A stretch of 64,000 nucleotides of DNA, from assembly GCA_017798125.1 (NCBI GenBank), contig CP059070.1, positions 2,170,001 through 2,234,000 of the forward strand, in the 5' to 3' direction. This DNA comes from Cryomorphaceae bacterium (GTDB lineage: Bacteria; Bacteroidota; Bacteroidia; Flavobacteriales; ECT2AJA-044). Position 1 is the stretch's first letter; each line of letters opens with the position of its first letter. This document shows positions 24,504-34,046 of this stretch, piece after piece. The notes under the pieces are model-generated. The model saw only the letters and a program-made list of their open reading frames with translations. It did not search any database and had not been told where the DNA came from. The translations under genes and the position numbers were made by a program.

Positions 24504-26881
24504 AGCTTAACCCAGCGATGTACTTCTCCATTTTCAGAACGGATGAAGTATACACCAGCTTCATATTCACTTACATTCAATTTTACGTGCGTTTCAGTGG
24601 CCTCCATTGAAATGCTCTGGATGAGTCGGCCCTGAACATCAACAATGCTCAAAATGGCTGAATTGCCATCAACAGAACGCTCAACGTTTAATTGATCTGC
24701 TGCGGGATTAGGATAGACAGACCACATGCTGAATTCATTCTCGCCAATACCTATGGAAGAAGCAGCGCTATCCACTACTTCAAATTGGTCGATACCTGCT
24801 TCTACCAAGTGACCTCCGTTACCGGCCAAGTCCGCCACATATGCACGGAACTGCACGCTGCTTAGGTTGTTGGTATAGTCTAAGATGCGGTAGCTCGATT
24901 GGATCCATTGAGCTTGTGGGGAAGACTGATCAATTCGATCAATTTCATAAGTAGCCGAACCATCTGTCAAGTACAGAATCAACGTGTCGTTTGGATTACC
25001 TGATCCACCTTCATTAGCAAACCAATGGAATACGCTTAACCAAGGATCGGTATATGCATTCAAGTTCATAGAAGGTGAACGAAGTGTTGTGAATCCATCA
25101 TCTACATCATCACCTCCTGCTCCACCGCTGGCGTCGTTACCCGTAACATATGCTTGGTCAAGGCAATCACCTTGAACATCCTGATCCGGTGCAAAGGGTC
25201 CGCCGTTAAATACAGTTCCAGCAGGCTCACCTCGCTCCCAGCGTCCAGTAGAGGCTGTGCTCAGTTCGGTCCAGCCGAAGTCCATAGAGAAATCATCGTA
25301 ATAGCCTGTTTCCAAATCAATGGTGATTGCAGAAGTATTGGCGTCAACGACCACTTGAGAGCAATCGGTTTGATATCCCCAAGCTCCTGCGGTCACCTGA
25401 TAAGTTCCGTAGAACACTGGAGAGAAAGTCACCTGACCATTTGCGTCAGTCGTAGAAGAATAGGTGTTGAAACCGTCCGTCATAACTACAGTGATCCCAG
25501 ACAATGAAGTGCCGTTCGAATCAACGACAGAACCGTCTATACTTGTGCTGCCAAGAGGATTCAAAGCAACATCTTGTGTTACTAAAGTTCCGTTGGTCAA
25601 AGTTGTAGAAAGGGTATCTGCCGTATATCCAGGTGCAGAATATACCACGTCAAAAGTTCCAGGTGTCGCTGATCCAGTCGCGTAGAATCCACTGAGATCC
25701 GTTGCTTTTGAAATATTCGTGGTCAGCAGTTGGATAGTAGCTGTGGCAATAGGCGCTGAAGTTGTAGCATCCGTCACTGTACCTTCAAGGTAGCAAGCCT
25801 GAGTTGGGGTATACCCGATGATAAAAAGGCCTTGCTCCATATCAGATACGTAGATGTTTCCGCTTGGCGCAAAAGGATATGCGCCCCATGCTCCGTTAAA
25901 TCCGCTTCCTGAAAGTGGCGAAGTATCGTATTGACCGGTACGGATCACGTTATAAGGATAAGTGACATCGTGCACTAGAATACCACTGCGGTACCAGCTG
26001 GTATAGATGTACTGACCTTTAACGTGGGTGTTGTGCGGAATAACCTGATTGTCATTCTCGGGTTGCACACGATCAACTTCGGTAATGTTGCTCAAGTTGG
26101 TCACGTCGTAAGAACCTACATAAGCACCAGAAACCTCGTCTGTTGTGAATACATGCGTACCATCTTGGCTGATCCAGGCATTGTGGGTAAATACATCAGG
26201 CGTTGAGGCTGAACCCATATTGGGTCCAATTGAGGAGTGGTTGCTCACGTCAATAGCTACGAGCTCTCCTTGATAAATAGCTCCTCCCCATAAGGTATCG
26301 CCACGAGCCATACCATCGTGCAAGTAATACTCATCGTAAATACCGACTACAGGTGGCGCCGTATCGTTCACGGTTGGATCCAAGAGCAATGCTCCACCCA
26401 CACCGATGTTTGCTCCAAAGAGGTAAATAATCCCATTCTCATCAATGTAGATGTTGTGGGCACGCGTGTAGTTCTCGTTATTATACGTAAAGAAGTAGTT
26501 CCAATAATCCGGATTGGGATTCGTAGCGATATCGCTCAAATCCACGATCAACAGACCGTCACTTGGATTACCTGGAGAACAGTTCGGCGAGTCATGTGTC
26601 ACATACGCTTTGTCACCCCAAACTTTGACATCACGCCATGTACTACACACACCCCCGATGTAGGCCTTTTCAACCGGAGTTGCAGGCACGGTAACATCGA
26701 CGATACTGAATCCATTTTGAGTACCGACAAGGGCGTACTCATTCCCATTTCCATCCGCGTATCCCCATATATCATTGAGAATTTCGGTGTACGTTAACTG
26801 ACCTAGTGAGGTCATGTTTAAGTTCTGTCCCTGTGCAAGTGTCGCCACGCTCAGGAAACAAACAAATAGCAATCGCTTCAT
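24500..26881 (-). CDS. secreted choice-of-anchor B / LVIVD-repeat protein with T9SS tail
   Basis: 793 residues from the ATG at 26881 (MKRLLFVCFLSVATLAQGQ, a signal peptide); an upstream in-frame start would add 18 residues before it. The N-terminal half has LVIVD-like beta-propeller repeats (FSIVDVTVPATPVEKAYIGG, LLIVDLSDIATNPNP, VAIDVSNHSSIG). Two carboxypeptidase-regulatory-like domains follow (LEGTVTDATTSAPIATATIQ; IDGSVVDSNGTSLSGITVV), then a jelly-roll segment. The C-terminus (VYPNPAADQLNVER ... GVYFIRSENG) is a type A T9SS sorting signal. Surface or secreted; role unknown. A perfect -7 box is 22 bases upstream. Confidence 0.87.
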   Translation of the reverse strand: MKRLLFVCFLSVATLAQGQNLNMTSLGQLTYTEILNDIWGYADGNGNEYALVGTQNGFSIVDVTVPATPVEKAYIGGVCSTWRDVKVWGDKAYVTHDSPNCSPGNPSDGLLIVDLSDIATNPNPDYWNYFFTYNNENYTRAHNIYIDENGIIYLFGANIGVGGALLLDPTVNDTAPPVVGIYDEYYLHDGMARGDTLWGGAIYQGELVAIDVSNHSSIGPNMGSASTPDVFTHNAWISQDGTHVFTTDEVSGAYVGSYDVTNLSNITEVDRVQPENDNQVIPHNTHVKGQYIYTSWYRSGILVHDVTYPYNVIRTGQYDTSPLSGSGFNGAWGAYPFAPSGNIYVSDMEQGLFIIGYTPTQACYLEGTVTDATTSAPIATATIQLLTTNISKATDLSGFYATGSATPGTFDVVYSAPGYTADTLSTTLTNGTLVTQDVALNPLGSTSIDGSVVDSNGTSLSGITVVMTDGFNTYSSTTDANGQVTFSPVFYGTYQVTAGAWGYQTDCSQVVVDANTSAITIDLETGYYDDFSMDFGWTELSTASTGRWERGEPAGTVFNGGPFAPDQDVQGDCLDQAYVTGNDASGGAGGDDVDDGFTTLRSPSMNLNAYTDPWLSVFHWFANEGGSGNPNDTLILYLTDGSATYEIDRIDQSSPQAQWIQSSYRILDYTNNLSSVQFRAYVADLAGNGGHLVEAGIDQFEVVDSAASSIGIGENEFSMWSVYPNPAADQLNVERSVDGNSAILSIVDVQGRLIQSISMEATETHVKLNVSEYEAGVYFIRSENGEVHRWVKL

Positions 26882-26902
26882 ATTGAGTAGATAAAAGAGT
26901 CT

Positions 26903-26910
26903 CAAAGATA
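26903..26910 (-). promoter_or_regulatory. -7 promoter box for the LVIVD-repeat gene
   Basis: Minus-strand TATCTTTG, an exact TAnnTTTG, 22 bases before the ATG at 26881 and just past the parC stop. A TTG lies about 22 bases further upstream. Confidence 0.55.
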
Positions 26911-26921
26911 ACAAACTGACC

Positions 26922-29579
26922 TTAATCCCATTCAAGGGTTATTTGCCCGTCGTCATCCGCAGACATGTCTTCATTATTAGTAGACGTAACATCTTCCTTA
27001 GACGTTAGGTTCTGGCCCTCTCGGGCCGATGATTCAGGCGCTTCTTCTTCCACCACCTCTGGTTTAGGAGGATCCTTTTCGATCGGTTCTAATAAGCTAA
27101 TACTGCGCACTTTCAACTTCGTCAGTTGATTACCAAGCGCCTTCAGTCCTTTAACGGAAATGAACTCACTTAAATTGACCGTTTCATTCGGTTTGCGCTC
27201 CTTATTGGGCAGCTTGGTGTATTCGATTTCAATTTGTGGGATGTAATCAGTGGTCACCAATTCCAACAACGTGCCTTCAGTCTCTGGTAAAAACTCCACT
27301 TTCTTGGTCTTGTCGACCAACTCGGGAATAAAGCGCTTAACGTAATACAGGCTCTTTTCTCCTTCGAAGTAGACGACGCTCAGAGGTTTCTCCGGATAGT
27401 GTTTTTCCAACAAGACCATGTCATCCTCAAAATGAGTGGTCAATTCAAAGCCGAGCAAGCGATACGTACCGTTCTGGCTGACTTCTAGAATACGGTCATC
27501 TCCGCTAAACTCACCCAAGAGCTCTCCCCTGCCTTCCGTATTCAACTTGCGAACGGTATCGTCAAACCAAATCTTTTGCGGTTTTAAGGTGCTCACTCCT
27601 TCTTCACGCAGCTCTATACGCTTGATCGGATTCTTGGAAACCAAGTTCCCCTTCACCCCTCTTCCCTTAATCAAGAGATCAGCGAAATTCAGCTCAAAGT
27701 TGGTTTTCTTCAGGCGCTTAAGCTGGCGCAAATAGACCATCACCATCTCAGCCTCTCCGTTCGGATTAGCCGTAAAGTACTCTATATAAGAGCCCTTGGT
27801 TCCTGCTGTTAAATCGTACTCCCGATCACGAGTGATACTGGTCACGCTGAAACGCTTGACGTAATAGGCTCCTTTGGGCCCATCTCGATAGATCATATTG
27901 TACACCGTCCGGGCGTCTTTCTTCTTCCAGACGGCCACGTGCAAGATGTCTTTTCCAACAAAGGTCTTCTTGTCTACGCGAGTCACCATCATCTTTCCGT
28001 CCTTCCGGAAGACGATAATGTCATCAATGTCTGAGCATTCGGTCACAAACTCATCCCGTCGCAAAGAGGTTCCAATAAACCCTTCTTCACGGTTCACATA
28101 CAAGCGCTCGTTGGCAATAGCCACCTTGGTCGCAACGATATCGGCGAATACACGGATCTCTGTTTTCCGCTCCTTACCCTCCTTGTACTTCGCCTTGATG
28201 TTCTTGAAATAATCAATGGCAAAATCAACCAGGTTATCCAAATTGTGCTTGACTTGTTCAATCTTGCCTTCAAGGGCCTCAATTTGTTGTTGGGCTTTAT
28301 CCAAGTCGAATTTTGAAATACGCTTGATTCGAATCTCGGTCAAACGAACAATGTCTTCCTCGGTTACCGCACGCTTCAAGTGCTTGGTGTGTGGCTTGAG
28401 TCCTTTATCAATGGCCTTGATGACCCCTTCCCAGGTTTCCTCTTCCTCAATATCCCGGTAGATTCGATTCTCAATAAAGATGCGCTCCAAATTGGCAAAG
28501 TGCCATTGCTCCTCGAGTTCGTCGAGCTCTACCTCCAATTCACGCTTGAGAATATCGAGGGTGTGTTCTGTACTCAAGCGAATCAAATCGCTTACGCCAG
28601 CAAAGAAGGGACGATCGTTTTCAATGACGCAGCACAGAGGGCTAATGGATACCTCACAATCCGTAAAGGCATATAGGGCATCTATAGTCTTGTCCGGAGA
28701 TAAATTGGACGGTATATGAATAAGGATTTCTACGTGCTCTGCAGTATTGTCCTCAATGCGCTTGATTTTAATCTTACCTCGATCATTCGCCTTAAGAACA
28801 GAGTCGATCAATGAAGTCGTGGTGGTCCCAAAGGGAATCTCACTAATCTTCAGCAGGTTCTTGTCTTCTACGCTGATTCGCGCCCGGACCTTGATTCGTG
28901 ATCCGCGCTTTCCATCGTCATACTGACTGAAATCGGCGATTCCGCCTGTCGGGAAATCCGGTAAGAGTTTTGGTTTCTTTCCGCGGAGCACATCCACACT
29001 GGCATCGATTAACTCGATGAAGTTGTGGGGCATAATTTTCGTCGACAATCCAACGGCTATACCCTCTACCCCCTGGGCTAATAGCAACGGGAACTTTACC
29101 GGCAGAAAGACGGGTTCCTTTCCTCGACCGTCGTAGGACGCTTGCCAAGTGGTCACCTTCGGTGAAAAGACTACATCCAGAGCAAACTTGGACAATCGCG
29201 CCTCAATGTATCGGGGAGCTGCAGCCCGATCACCAGTATAAATGTTACCCCAGTTTCCTTGGCAGTCAATCAAGAGGTCTTTCTGACCCAATTGGACCAA
29301 GGCATCAGCAATAGAAGCATCTCCATGTGGATGATACTTCATCGTGTGTCCGATCAGGTTCGCCACCTTGTGGTAGCGTCCATCTTCCATTTCCCGCATA
29401 CTGTGCAACAAACGTCGCTGCACGGGTTTTAGCCCATCTTCAAGCGCAGGAACAGCCCGTTCCAAGATTACATAAGATGCGTAATCCAGAAACCAGTCCT
29501 TATACATGCCCGAAACCTTCGTGCTGGTCGCGGCGCCTTCTCCTCCTACTTCTTCGGGTTCAAGCTCTTCTGCCATCAA
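26922..29579 (-). CDS. parC: DNA topoisomerase IV subunit A
   Basis: 885 residues; with ParE it decatenates daughter chromosomes. The breakage-reunion domain is clear: YASYVILERAVPALEDGLKPVQRRLLH, KYHPHGD, GNWGNIYTGDRAAAPRYIEARLS with the catalytic Tyr near residue 124. A long coiled coil is near 400-460 and a beta-pinwheel-like C-terminal domain follows. The last 70 residues are acidic and low-complexity. The order parE, membrane protein, parC, with four-base overlaps, shows one operon. It could be called gyrase A by a weak search, but the paired ParE-like neighbour and the short C-terminal domain favour ParC. Confidence 0.9.
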   Translation of the reverse strand: MMAEELEPEEVGGEGAATSTKVSGMYKDWFLDYASYVILERAVPALEDGLKPVQRRLLHSMREMEDGRYHKVANLIGHTMKYHPHGDASIADALVQLGQKDLLIDCQGNWGNIYTGDRAAAPRYIEARLSKFALDVVFSPKVTTWQASYDGRGKEPVFLPVKFPLLLAQGVEGIAVGLSTKIMPHNFIELIDASVDVLRGKKPKLLPDFPTGGIADFSQYDDGKRGSRIKVRARISVEDKNLLKISEIPFGTTTTSLIDSVLKANDRGKIKIKRIEDNTAEHVEILIHIPSNLSPDKTIDALYAFTDCEVSISPLCCVIENDRPFFAGVSDLIRLSTEHTLDILKRELEVELDELEEQWHFANLERIFIENRIYRDIEEEETWEGVIKAIDKGLKPHTKHLKRAVTEEDIVRLTEIRIKRISKFDLDKAQQQIEALEGKIEQVKHNLDNLVDFAIDYFKNIKAKYKEGKERKTEIRVFADIVATKVAIANERLYVNREEGFIGTSLRRDEFVTECSDIDDIIVFRKDGKMMVTRVDKKTFVGKDILHVAVWKKKDARTVYNMIYRDGPKGAYYVKRFSVTSITRDREYDLTAGTKGSYIEYFTANPNGEAEMVMVYLRQLKRLKKTNFELNFADLLIKGRGVKGNLVSKNPIKRIELREEGVSTLKPQKIWFDDTVRKLNTEGRGELLGEFSGDDRILEVSQNGTYRLLGFELTTHFEDDMVLLEKHYPEKPLSVVYFEGEKSLYYVKRFIPELVDKTKKVEFLPETEGTLLELVTTDYIPQIEIEYTKLPNKERKPNETVNLSEFISVKGLKALGNQLTKLKVRSISLLEPIEKDPPKPEVVEEEAPESSAREGQNLTSKEDVTSTNNEDMSADDDGQITLEWD
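27014..27030 (-). repeat. dispersed palindrome, copy 6
   Basis: Minus-strand ATC-GGC-CCG-AG-AGG-GCC; arms pair fully. In the acidic low-complexity tail of parC. Confidence 0.7.
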
Positions 29580-30055
29580 TCTTTTTCTTTCCCGGCTCTA
29601 TTTTGTCTCTTGATCTTGTCCAAGGACTTCTTCAAGTGCCGCTGCTTACTGCGTGACAAAAACGTGATGTTAAAGTGACGTACGGTAACGCCCTTCTTAC
29701 TTTTTATCCTAATGGTGACGGTCCGACGAACAATTCCTCTGATCTTGTAATCAATGAGTTTTCGCTTGGGAAACTCAGCGGTCTTCGTTAGGCTAGGGAA
29801 AATCTTCTCGCCTAGGAAATATCGAGACTTGAATATCAACACTTCACCGTCACTGTCGTACTCGAAATAGGGTTTTCCCAGCAAAAACAAAAGAACCACA
29901 ACACCCAAACTCCCAATGCTCAGCAAGTGGCTTTGGAAGTACTCGGTAATGGTACCGTCTACACCACTCACGAGCAAGTCAATGAGTATGCCCAAGGCCA
30001 AAATGGCGTAGAGCAGGACAAAGCGTTCCTTCAACTGTTCGTTGGTCAGTCTCAT
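29576..30055 (-). CDS. 159-residue membrane protein between parE and parC
   Basis: Two hydrophobic segments (about residues 12-32 and 44-61), then a basic C-terminal part rich in Lys/Arg ([33 protein letters not shown]). It overlaps parE by four bases and parC by four bases, so it is translated with the topoisomerase subunits. I do not recognise a named family. The basic tail could contact membrane lipids or nucleic acid, which is speculation. Confidence 0.75.
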   Translation of the reverse strand: MRLTNEQLKERFVLLYAILALGILIDLLVSGVDGTITEYFQSHLLSIGSLGVVVLLFLLGKPYFEYDSDGEVLIFKSRYFLGEKIFPSLTKTAEFPKRKLIDYKIRGIVRRTVTIRIKSKKGVTVRHFNITFLSRSKQRHLKKSLDKIKRQNRAGKEKD

Positions 30056-31908
30056 GAGGCCTCTTCTTCAACCAGGTCTTTTTCGACCCGTAGATTTTCA
30101 ATAATAAATTCCTGACGCTGCGGTGTATTCTTACCCATGTAGAATTTGAGGAGGTCGTCAATGGTCGAATCCTTGCCGATCAAGACCGGGTCAAGGCGAA
30201 TATCCTTTCCGATGAAGTGCTTGAACTCATCAGGAGAAATCTCACCAAGCCCCTTAAATCGGGTGATTTCAATCTTACCCTTTAATTCATTCATCGCAGA
30301 TTGCTTCTCCCCTTCATCATAGCAGTAGATGGTCTTCTGCTTGTTCCGAACGCGGAATAACGGTGTCTGAAGGATATAAAGATGTCCTTCACGAATCAAC
30401 TCAGGGAAGAACTGCAAGAAGAAGGTGATCAGTAGAAGGCGTATGTGCATTCCATCTACATCGGCATCCGTCGCGATCACCACATTGTTGTAGCGCAAAC
30501 CTTCAAGGCCGTCCTCGATATTGAGTGCCGCCTGAAGAAGGTTGAATTCTTCATTTTCGTAGACCACTTTTTTGGTGAGTCCGTAGCTGTTGAGTGGTTT
30601 CCCTTTGAGACTGAAGACCGCCTGTGTCCGGACACTTCGCGCCTTTGTAATGGACCCAGAAGCAGAATCTCCCTCCGTAATGAACAGGGTTGTTTCTAAA
30701 CGATCATCGTTTTTCTGGTTGTCGTAATGGGATCGACAATCTCGCAGCTTTTTGTTGTGCAGATTTGATTTCTTCTGACGCTCACGAGCCAACTTCTTAA
30801 TTCCTTGAAGTTCCTTTCGCTCCCGCTCTGCTTGAAGAATTTGCTTCAACCAAATTTCAGCAACCTCTCCATTCTTGTGCAGATAGTTGTCGAGTTCGGT
30901 TTTAATAAAGTCATTGATAAAGGTCCTTACGGTAGGCCCATCGGGTCCCATGTCAGCAGATCCTAACTTGGTCTTGGTCTGACTTTCAAATACAGGCTCA
31001 ATGACCTTGATGCTCACCGCAGCAACGATTCCCTGACGGATATCCGCCGCTTCAAATCCTTTGTTGAAAAATTCACGAGCCGTTTTCACAATGGCTTCAC
31101 GGAAGGCCCCTTGATGCGTACCTCCTTGAGTGGTGTGTTGACCATTGACAAAACTGTAGTACTGCTCACCATACTGCTTACCACTCACGGTCATGGCCAC
31201 TTCAATGTCCTCGCCGCGCAAGTGAATGACAGGGAACAAGACTTCCCCGTCAAGGTTGTTTTCCAAGAGATCCTTCAGGCCATTCTCGGAATACATCTTC
31301 TCGCCGTTGTAGAGAATGGTTAGCCCTGGATTCAAATAGACGTAATTCCAGAGCATCTTCTCAACGTACTCTGTGCGGTAGGCGTAGTTTCCAAAGATCT
31401 CTGGATCTGGCACAAAGAACACCTTGGTTCCCTTGCGCAAAGAAGATTCTCCGATTGGATCATCTACCGTTAGGGCACCGCGTTCAAACTCTGCAATCTT
31501 GGTTTGGTTGTCCCGAACACTTTGGATGCGGAACTGCTCAGAAAGGGCATTAACCGCTTTGGTTCCTACCCCATTCAGTCCAACGGACTTCTTAAAAACC
31601 TTGGAATCGTACTTGGCTCCGGTATTGATCTTAGATACCACGTCAACGACCTTTCCCAATGGAACACCGCGACCGTAGTCCCGAATAGTTACCGTATTGT
31701 TCTTGATGGAAACCTCAATGGTTTTCCCATTGCCCATGACAAACTCATCGATCGAGTTGTCCAAGACTTCCTTCAGGAGAATATAGATACCGTCGTCGTG
31801 CGCAGATCCATCTCCTAACTTCCCAATGTACATCCCTGGACGCAGCCGGATATGCTCCTTCCAGTCGAGTGACCGGATGCTGTCCTCATTATACTGATTC
31901 TCCGCCAT
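30052..31908 (-). CDS. parE: DNA topoisomerase IV subunit B
   Basis: 618 residues; the ATPase and TOPRIM subunit. GHKL motifs are seen: [33 protein letters not shown]. The TOPRIM start is [11 protein letters not shown], with [12 protein letters not shown] further on. Length fits ParE rather than GyrB. First gene of the parE - membrane protein - parC operon. Confidence 0.93.
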   Translation of the reverse strand: MAENQYNEDSIRSLDWKEHIRLRPGMYIGKLGDGSAHDDGIYILLKEVLDNSIDEFVMGNGKTIEVSIKNNTVTIRDYGRGVPLGKVVDVVSKINTGAKYDSKVFKKSVGLNGVGTKAVNALSEQFRIQSVRDNQTKIAEFERGALTVDDPIGESSLRKGTKVFFVPDPEIFGNYAYRTEYVEKMLWNYVYLNPGLTILYNGEKMYSENGLKDLLENNLDGEVLFPVIHLRGEDIEVAMTVSGKQYGEQYYSFVNGQHTTQGGTHQGAFREAIVKTAREFFNKGFEAADIRQGIVAAVSIKVIEPVFESQTKTKLGSADMGPDGPTVRTFINDFIKTELDNYLHKNGEVAEIWLKQILQAERERKELQGIKKLARERQKKSNLHNKKLRDCRSHYDNQKNDDRLETTLFITEGDSASGSITKARSVRTQAVFSLKGKPLNSYGLTKKVVYENEEFNLLQAALNIEDGLEGLRYNNVVIATDADVDGMHIRLLLITFFLQFFPELIREGHLYILQTPLFRVRNKQKTIYCYDEGEKQSAMNELKGKIEITRFKGLGEISPDEFKHFIGKDIRLDPVLIGKDSTIDDLLKFYMGKNTPQRQEFIIENLRVEKDLVEEEAS

Positions 31909-31932
31909 ACGGAGTAAAAATAGAGAATTGGG

Positions 31933-31951
31933 AGCGCCTCAGCGGCGCGAT
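31933..31951 (-). repeat. dispersed palindrome, copy 7
   Basis: Minus-strand ATC-GCG-CCG-CTG-AGG-CGC; arms pair fully. In the spacer between parE and ychF. Identical over 19 bases to the copy at 40100. Confidence 0.75.
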
Positions 31952-31985
31952 GCAACCTGAGTTTTTAACAGGTTTTTCAAAACTC

Positions 31986-33080
31986 TTAGACGTTGAAGCG
32001 GAAGTGCATGACATCACCGTCTTGAACGACGTATTCCTTCCCTTCAATATGGATTTTTCCTGCCTCACGGCACGATGCCTCGCTTCCGTACTGCACATAA
32101 TCCTCGTAGTGAATCACTTCGGCCCGGATAAATCCCTTCTCAAAGTCCGTGTGGATAACCCCAGCAGATTGAGGAGCCGTTGCTCCGACAGGAATGGTCC
32201 AAGCGCGAACTTCCTTTTCTCCCGCTGTGAAATAGGTTTGGAGATGAAGCAAACGGTAAGCCGCACGAATCAGCTTATTCACGCCTGGCTCATCCAAGCC
32301 CAAATCATCCAAGAACATCTCGCGTTCTTCGAAGGTCTCTAATTCCGAGATGTCGGCTTCCGTTCCAGCGGCAATCACCAATACTTCGGCATTTTCTCCA
32401 GCTACCGCCTCACGAACCTTATCCACAAAGGCGTTGCCTTCTCGAATGGAATTTTCGTCGACATTGCAGACATACATAATCGGCTTATCGGTCAACAAGA
32501 ACATGTCATCGACGAATTCTTCTCTTTCGCTTTCGGTCAATTCCACGGCACGAGCACTGACGCCGCTCAGCAAGGAAGACTTTACCTTCTCCAAGACCCC
32601 CATCCCCTTGACGGCATTCTTGTCGCCGATCTTGACCAGCTTTTGGAGCTTGTCCATCTTCTTTTCGACGGTCTCCAAATCTTTCAACTGAAGCTCAATG
32701 TCAATGGTTTCTTTGTCGCGCACCGGATCAATGCTTCCGTCAACGTGTACAATGTTATCGTTGTCAAAGCATCGAAGAACATGAAGGATGGCATTGGTCT
32801 CGCGGATATTACCCAAGAATTGGTTTCCGAGTCCTTCCCCTTTTGAAGCTCCTTTAACGAGACCTGCGATGTCCACAATTTCTACGGTGGCCGGAACTAC
32901 ACGCTCTGGGTTTACTAGGCTCTCGAGTTTGGCGATGCGGTCATCGGGAACGTTGATAACACCGACGTTTGGTTCAATGGTACAGAAGGGATAGTTGGCC
33001 GATTGAGCCTTGGCATTGCTCAAACAATTAAAGAGTGTTGACTTCCCCACATTCGGTAACCCGACAATTCCACATTTCAT
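31986..33080 (-). CDS. ychF: redox-regulated ATPase YchF (Obg-like)
   Basis: 364 residues. P-loop GLPNVGKSTLFNCLSNAKAQ, DIAGLVKGASKGEGLGNQFL, and the C-terminal TGS-like domain ending EGKEYVVQDGDVMHFRFNV. These are YchF/OLA1 signatures; the protein binds ATP and ribosomes. Own promoter (minus-strand TATTTTTG at 33100-33107). Confidence 0.95.
   Translation of the reverse strand: MKCGIVGLPNVGKSTLFNCLSNAKAQSANYPFCTIEPNVGVINVPDDRIAKLESLVNPERVVPATVEIVDIAGLVKGASKGEGLGNQFLGNIRETNAILHVLRCFDNDNIVHVDGSIDPVRDKETIDIELQLKDLETVEKKMDKLQKLVKIGDKNAVKGMGVLEKVKSSLLSGVSARAVELTESEREEFVDDMFLLTDKPIMYVCNVDENSIREGNAFVDKVREAVAGENAEVLVIAAGTEADISELETFEEREMFLDDLGLDEPGVNKLIRAAYRLLHLQTYFTAGEKEVRAWTIPVGATAPQSAGVIHTDFEKGFIRAEVIHYEDYVQYGSEASCREAGKIHIEGKEYVVQDGDVMHFRFNV
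32061..32076 (-). repeat. dispersed palindrome, copy 8
   Basis: Minus-strand ATC-GTG-CCG-TG-AGG-CA; outermost pair missing. Near the 3' end of ychF. Confidence 0.5.
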
Positions 33081-33099
33081 GCTCTCGTGATTTAGGCCG

Positions 33100-33107
33100 C
33101 AAAAATA
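33100..33107 (-). promoter_or_regulatory. -7 promoter box of ychF
   Basis: Minus-strand TATTTTTG, an exact match, 20 bases before the ychF ATG; TTTG about 22 bases further upstream. Confidence 0.6.
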
Positions 33108-33171
33108 GGAATTGCCGACATGTATTTATCAAAAGAAGTCAACATCACTTCCTCTTTACCAATGAATCAGA

Positions 33172-33179
33172 TAATTTTG
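33172..33179 (+). promoter_or_regulatory. -7 promoter box of the transketolase N-terminal gene
   Basis: TAATTTTG, an exact match, 16 bases before the ATG at 33195. A start this close means a very short leader. Confidence 0.6.
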
Positions 33180-33194
33180 CACAAAATTTTTTCC

Positions 33195-34043
33195 ATGGCC
33201 GATCTTGCTCAACTCAAAGACATCGTGACGCAGACCCGTCGCGACATCGTTCGTATGGTACACGCCAATAACTCTGGACACCCCGGAGGATCTCTAGGAT
33301 GTGCCGAATATTTCGTGGCGCTCTACCACGAGATCATGAACTATAAGGAATCAGGTTTCGACATGGACGGGAAAGGCGAAGACTTGTTCTTCCTTTCCAA
33401 CGGACACATTTCACCTGTCTACTACTCTACCCTCGCCCGACGAGGATTCTTCCCCGTGGACGAACTGGGTACCTTCCGCAAGATTGACTCCCGTCTTCAA
33501 GGACATCCCACAACACACGAAGGACTCCCAGGAGTGCGTATTGCTTCGGGATCATTGGGACAGGGAATGTCTGTAGCTATTGGCGCCGCGTTGACCAAGA
33601 AGCTCAACGGTGACGATTCAACAGTGTACAGTCTTCACGGTGACGGAGAATTGCAAGAGGGACAAATCTGGGAGGCCGCTATGTATGCTGCACACAACAA
33701 GGTGGACAATCTTATTGCTACCGTTGACTGGAACAGCAAGCAGATAGACGGAGATATTTCTGATGTCTTAGACCTCGGTGACCTTGAAGCCAAGTTTAAG
33801 GCCTTTGGATGGACGGTATTGGTGGAAACCAAGGGCAATGACCTCGAAAGTGTTATTGCTGCTCTAAATGCCGCTAAGGCAGAGACTGGAAAAGGTAAAC
33901 CCATCGTTATTCTTATGAAGACCGAGATGGGACATGGTGTTGACTATATGATGGGAACACACGCATGGCACGGTGTTGCTCCTAACGACGAGCAGTTGGC
34001 CAGCGCCCTGGATCAAAACCCTGAAACGCTCGGAGACTACTAA
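33195..34043 (+). CDS. transketolase, N-terminal (TPP-binding) subunit
   Basis: 282 residues from MADLAQLKDIVTQTRRD; the longer in-frame start at 33120 would place the promoter inside the gene and is rejected. Thiamine-pyrophosphate motif SLHGDGELQEGQIWEAAMYAAH...VDWNSKQIDG. Ends where the TPP half of a fused transketolase would end; the second half is a separate gene at 35450. The two halves should form one enzyme moving two-carbon units in the pentose phosphate pathway. A von Willebrand A gene lies between them, 3 bp downstream. Confidence 0.92.
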   Translation: MADLAQLKDIVTQTRRDIVRMVHANNSGHPGGSLGCAEYFVALYHEIMNYKESGFDMDGKGEDLFFLSNGHISPVYYSTLARRGFFPVDELGTFRKIDSRLQGHPTTHEGLPGVRIASGSLGQGMSVAIGAALTKKLNGDDSTVYSLHGDGELQEGQIWEAAMYAAHNKVDNLIATVDWNSKQIDGDISDVLDLGDLEAKFKAFGWTVLVETKGNDLESVIAALNAAKAETGKGKPIVILMKTEMGHGVDYMMGTHAWHGVAPNDEQLASALDQNPETLGDY

Positions 34044-34046
34044 TTA

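Noticed and set aside
31372-31678. plus-strand ORFs over parE and parC
   Set aside because: They mirror well-conserved genes on the minus strand and show no motifs.
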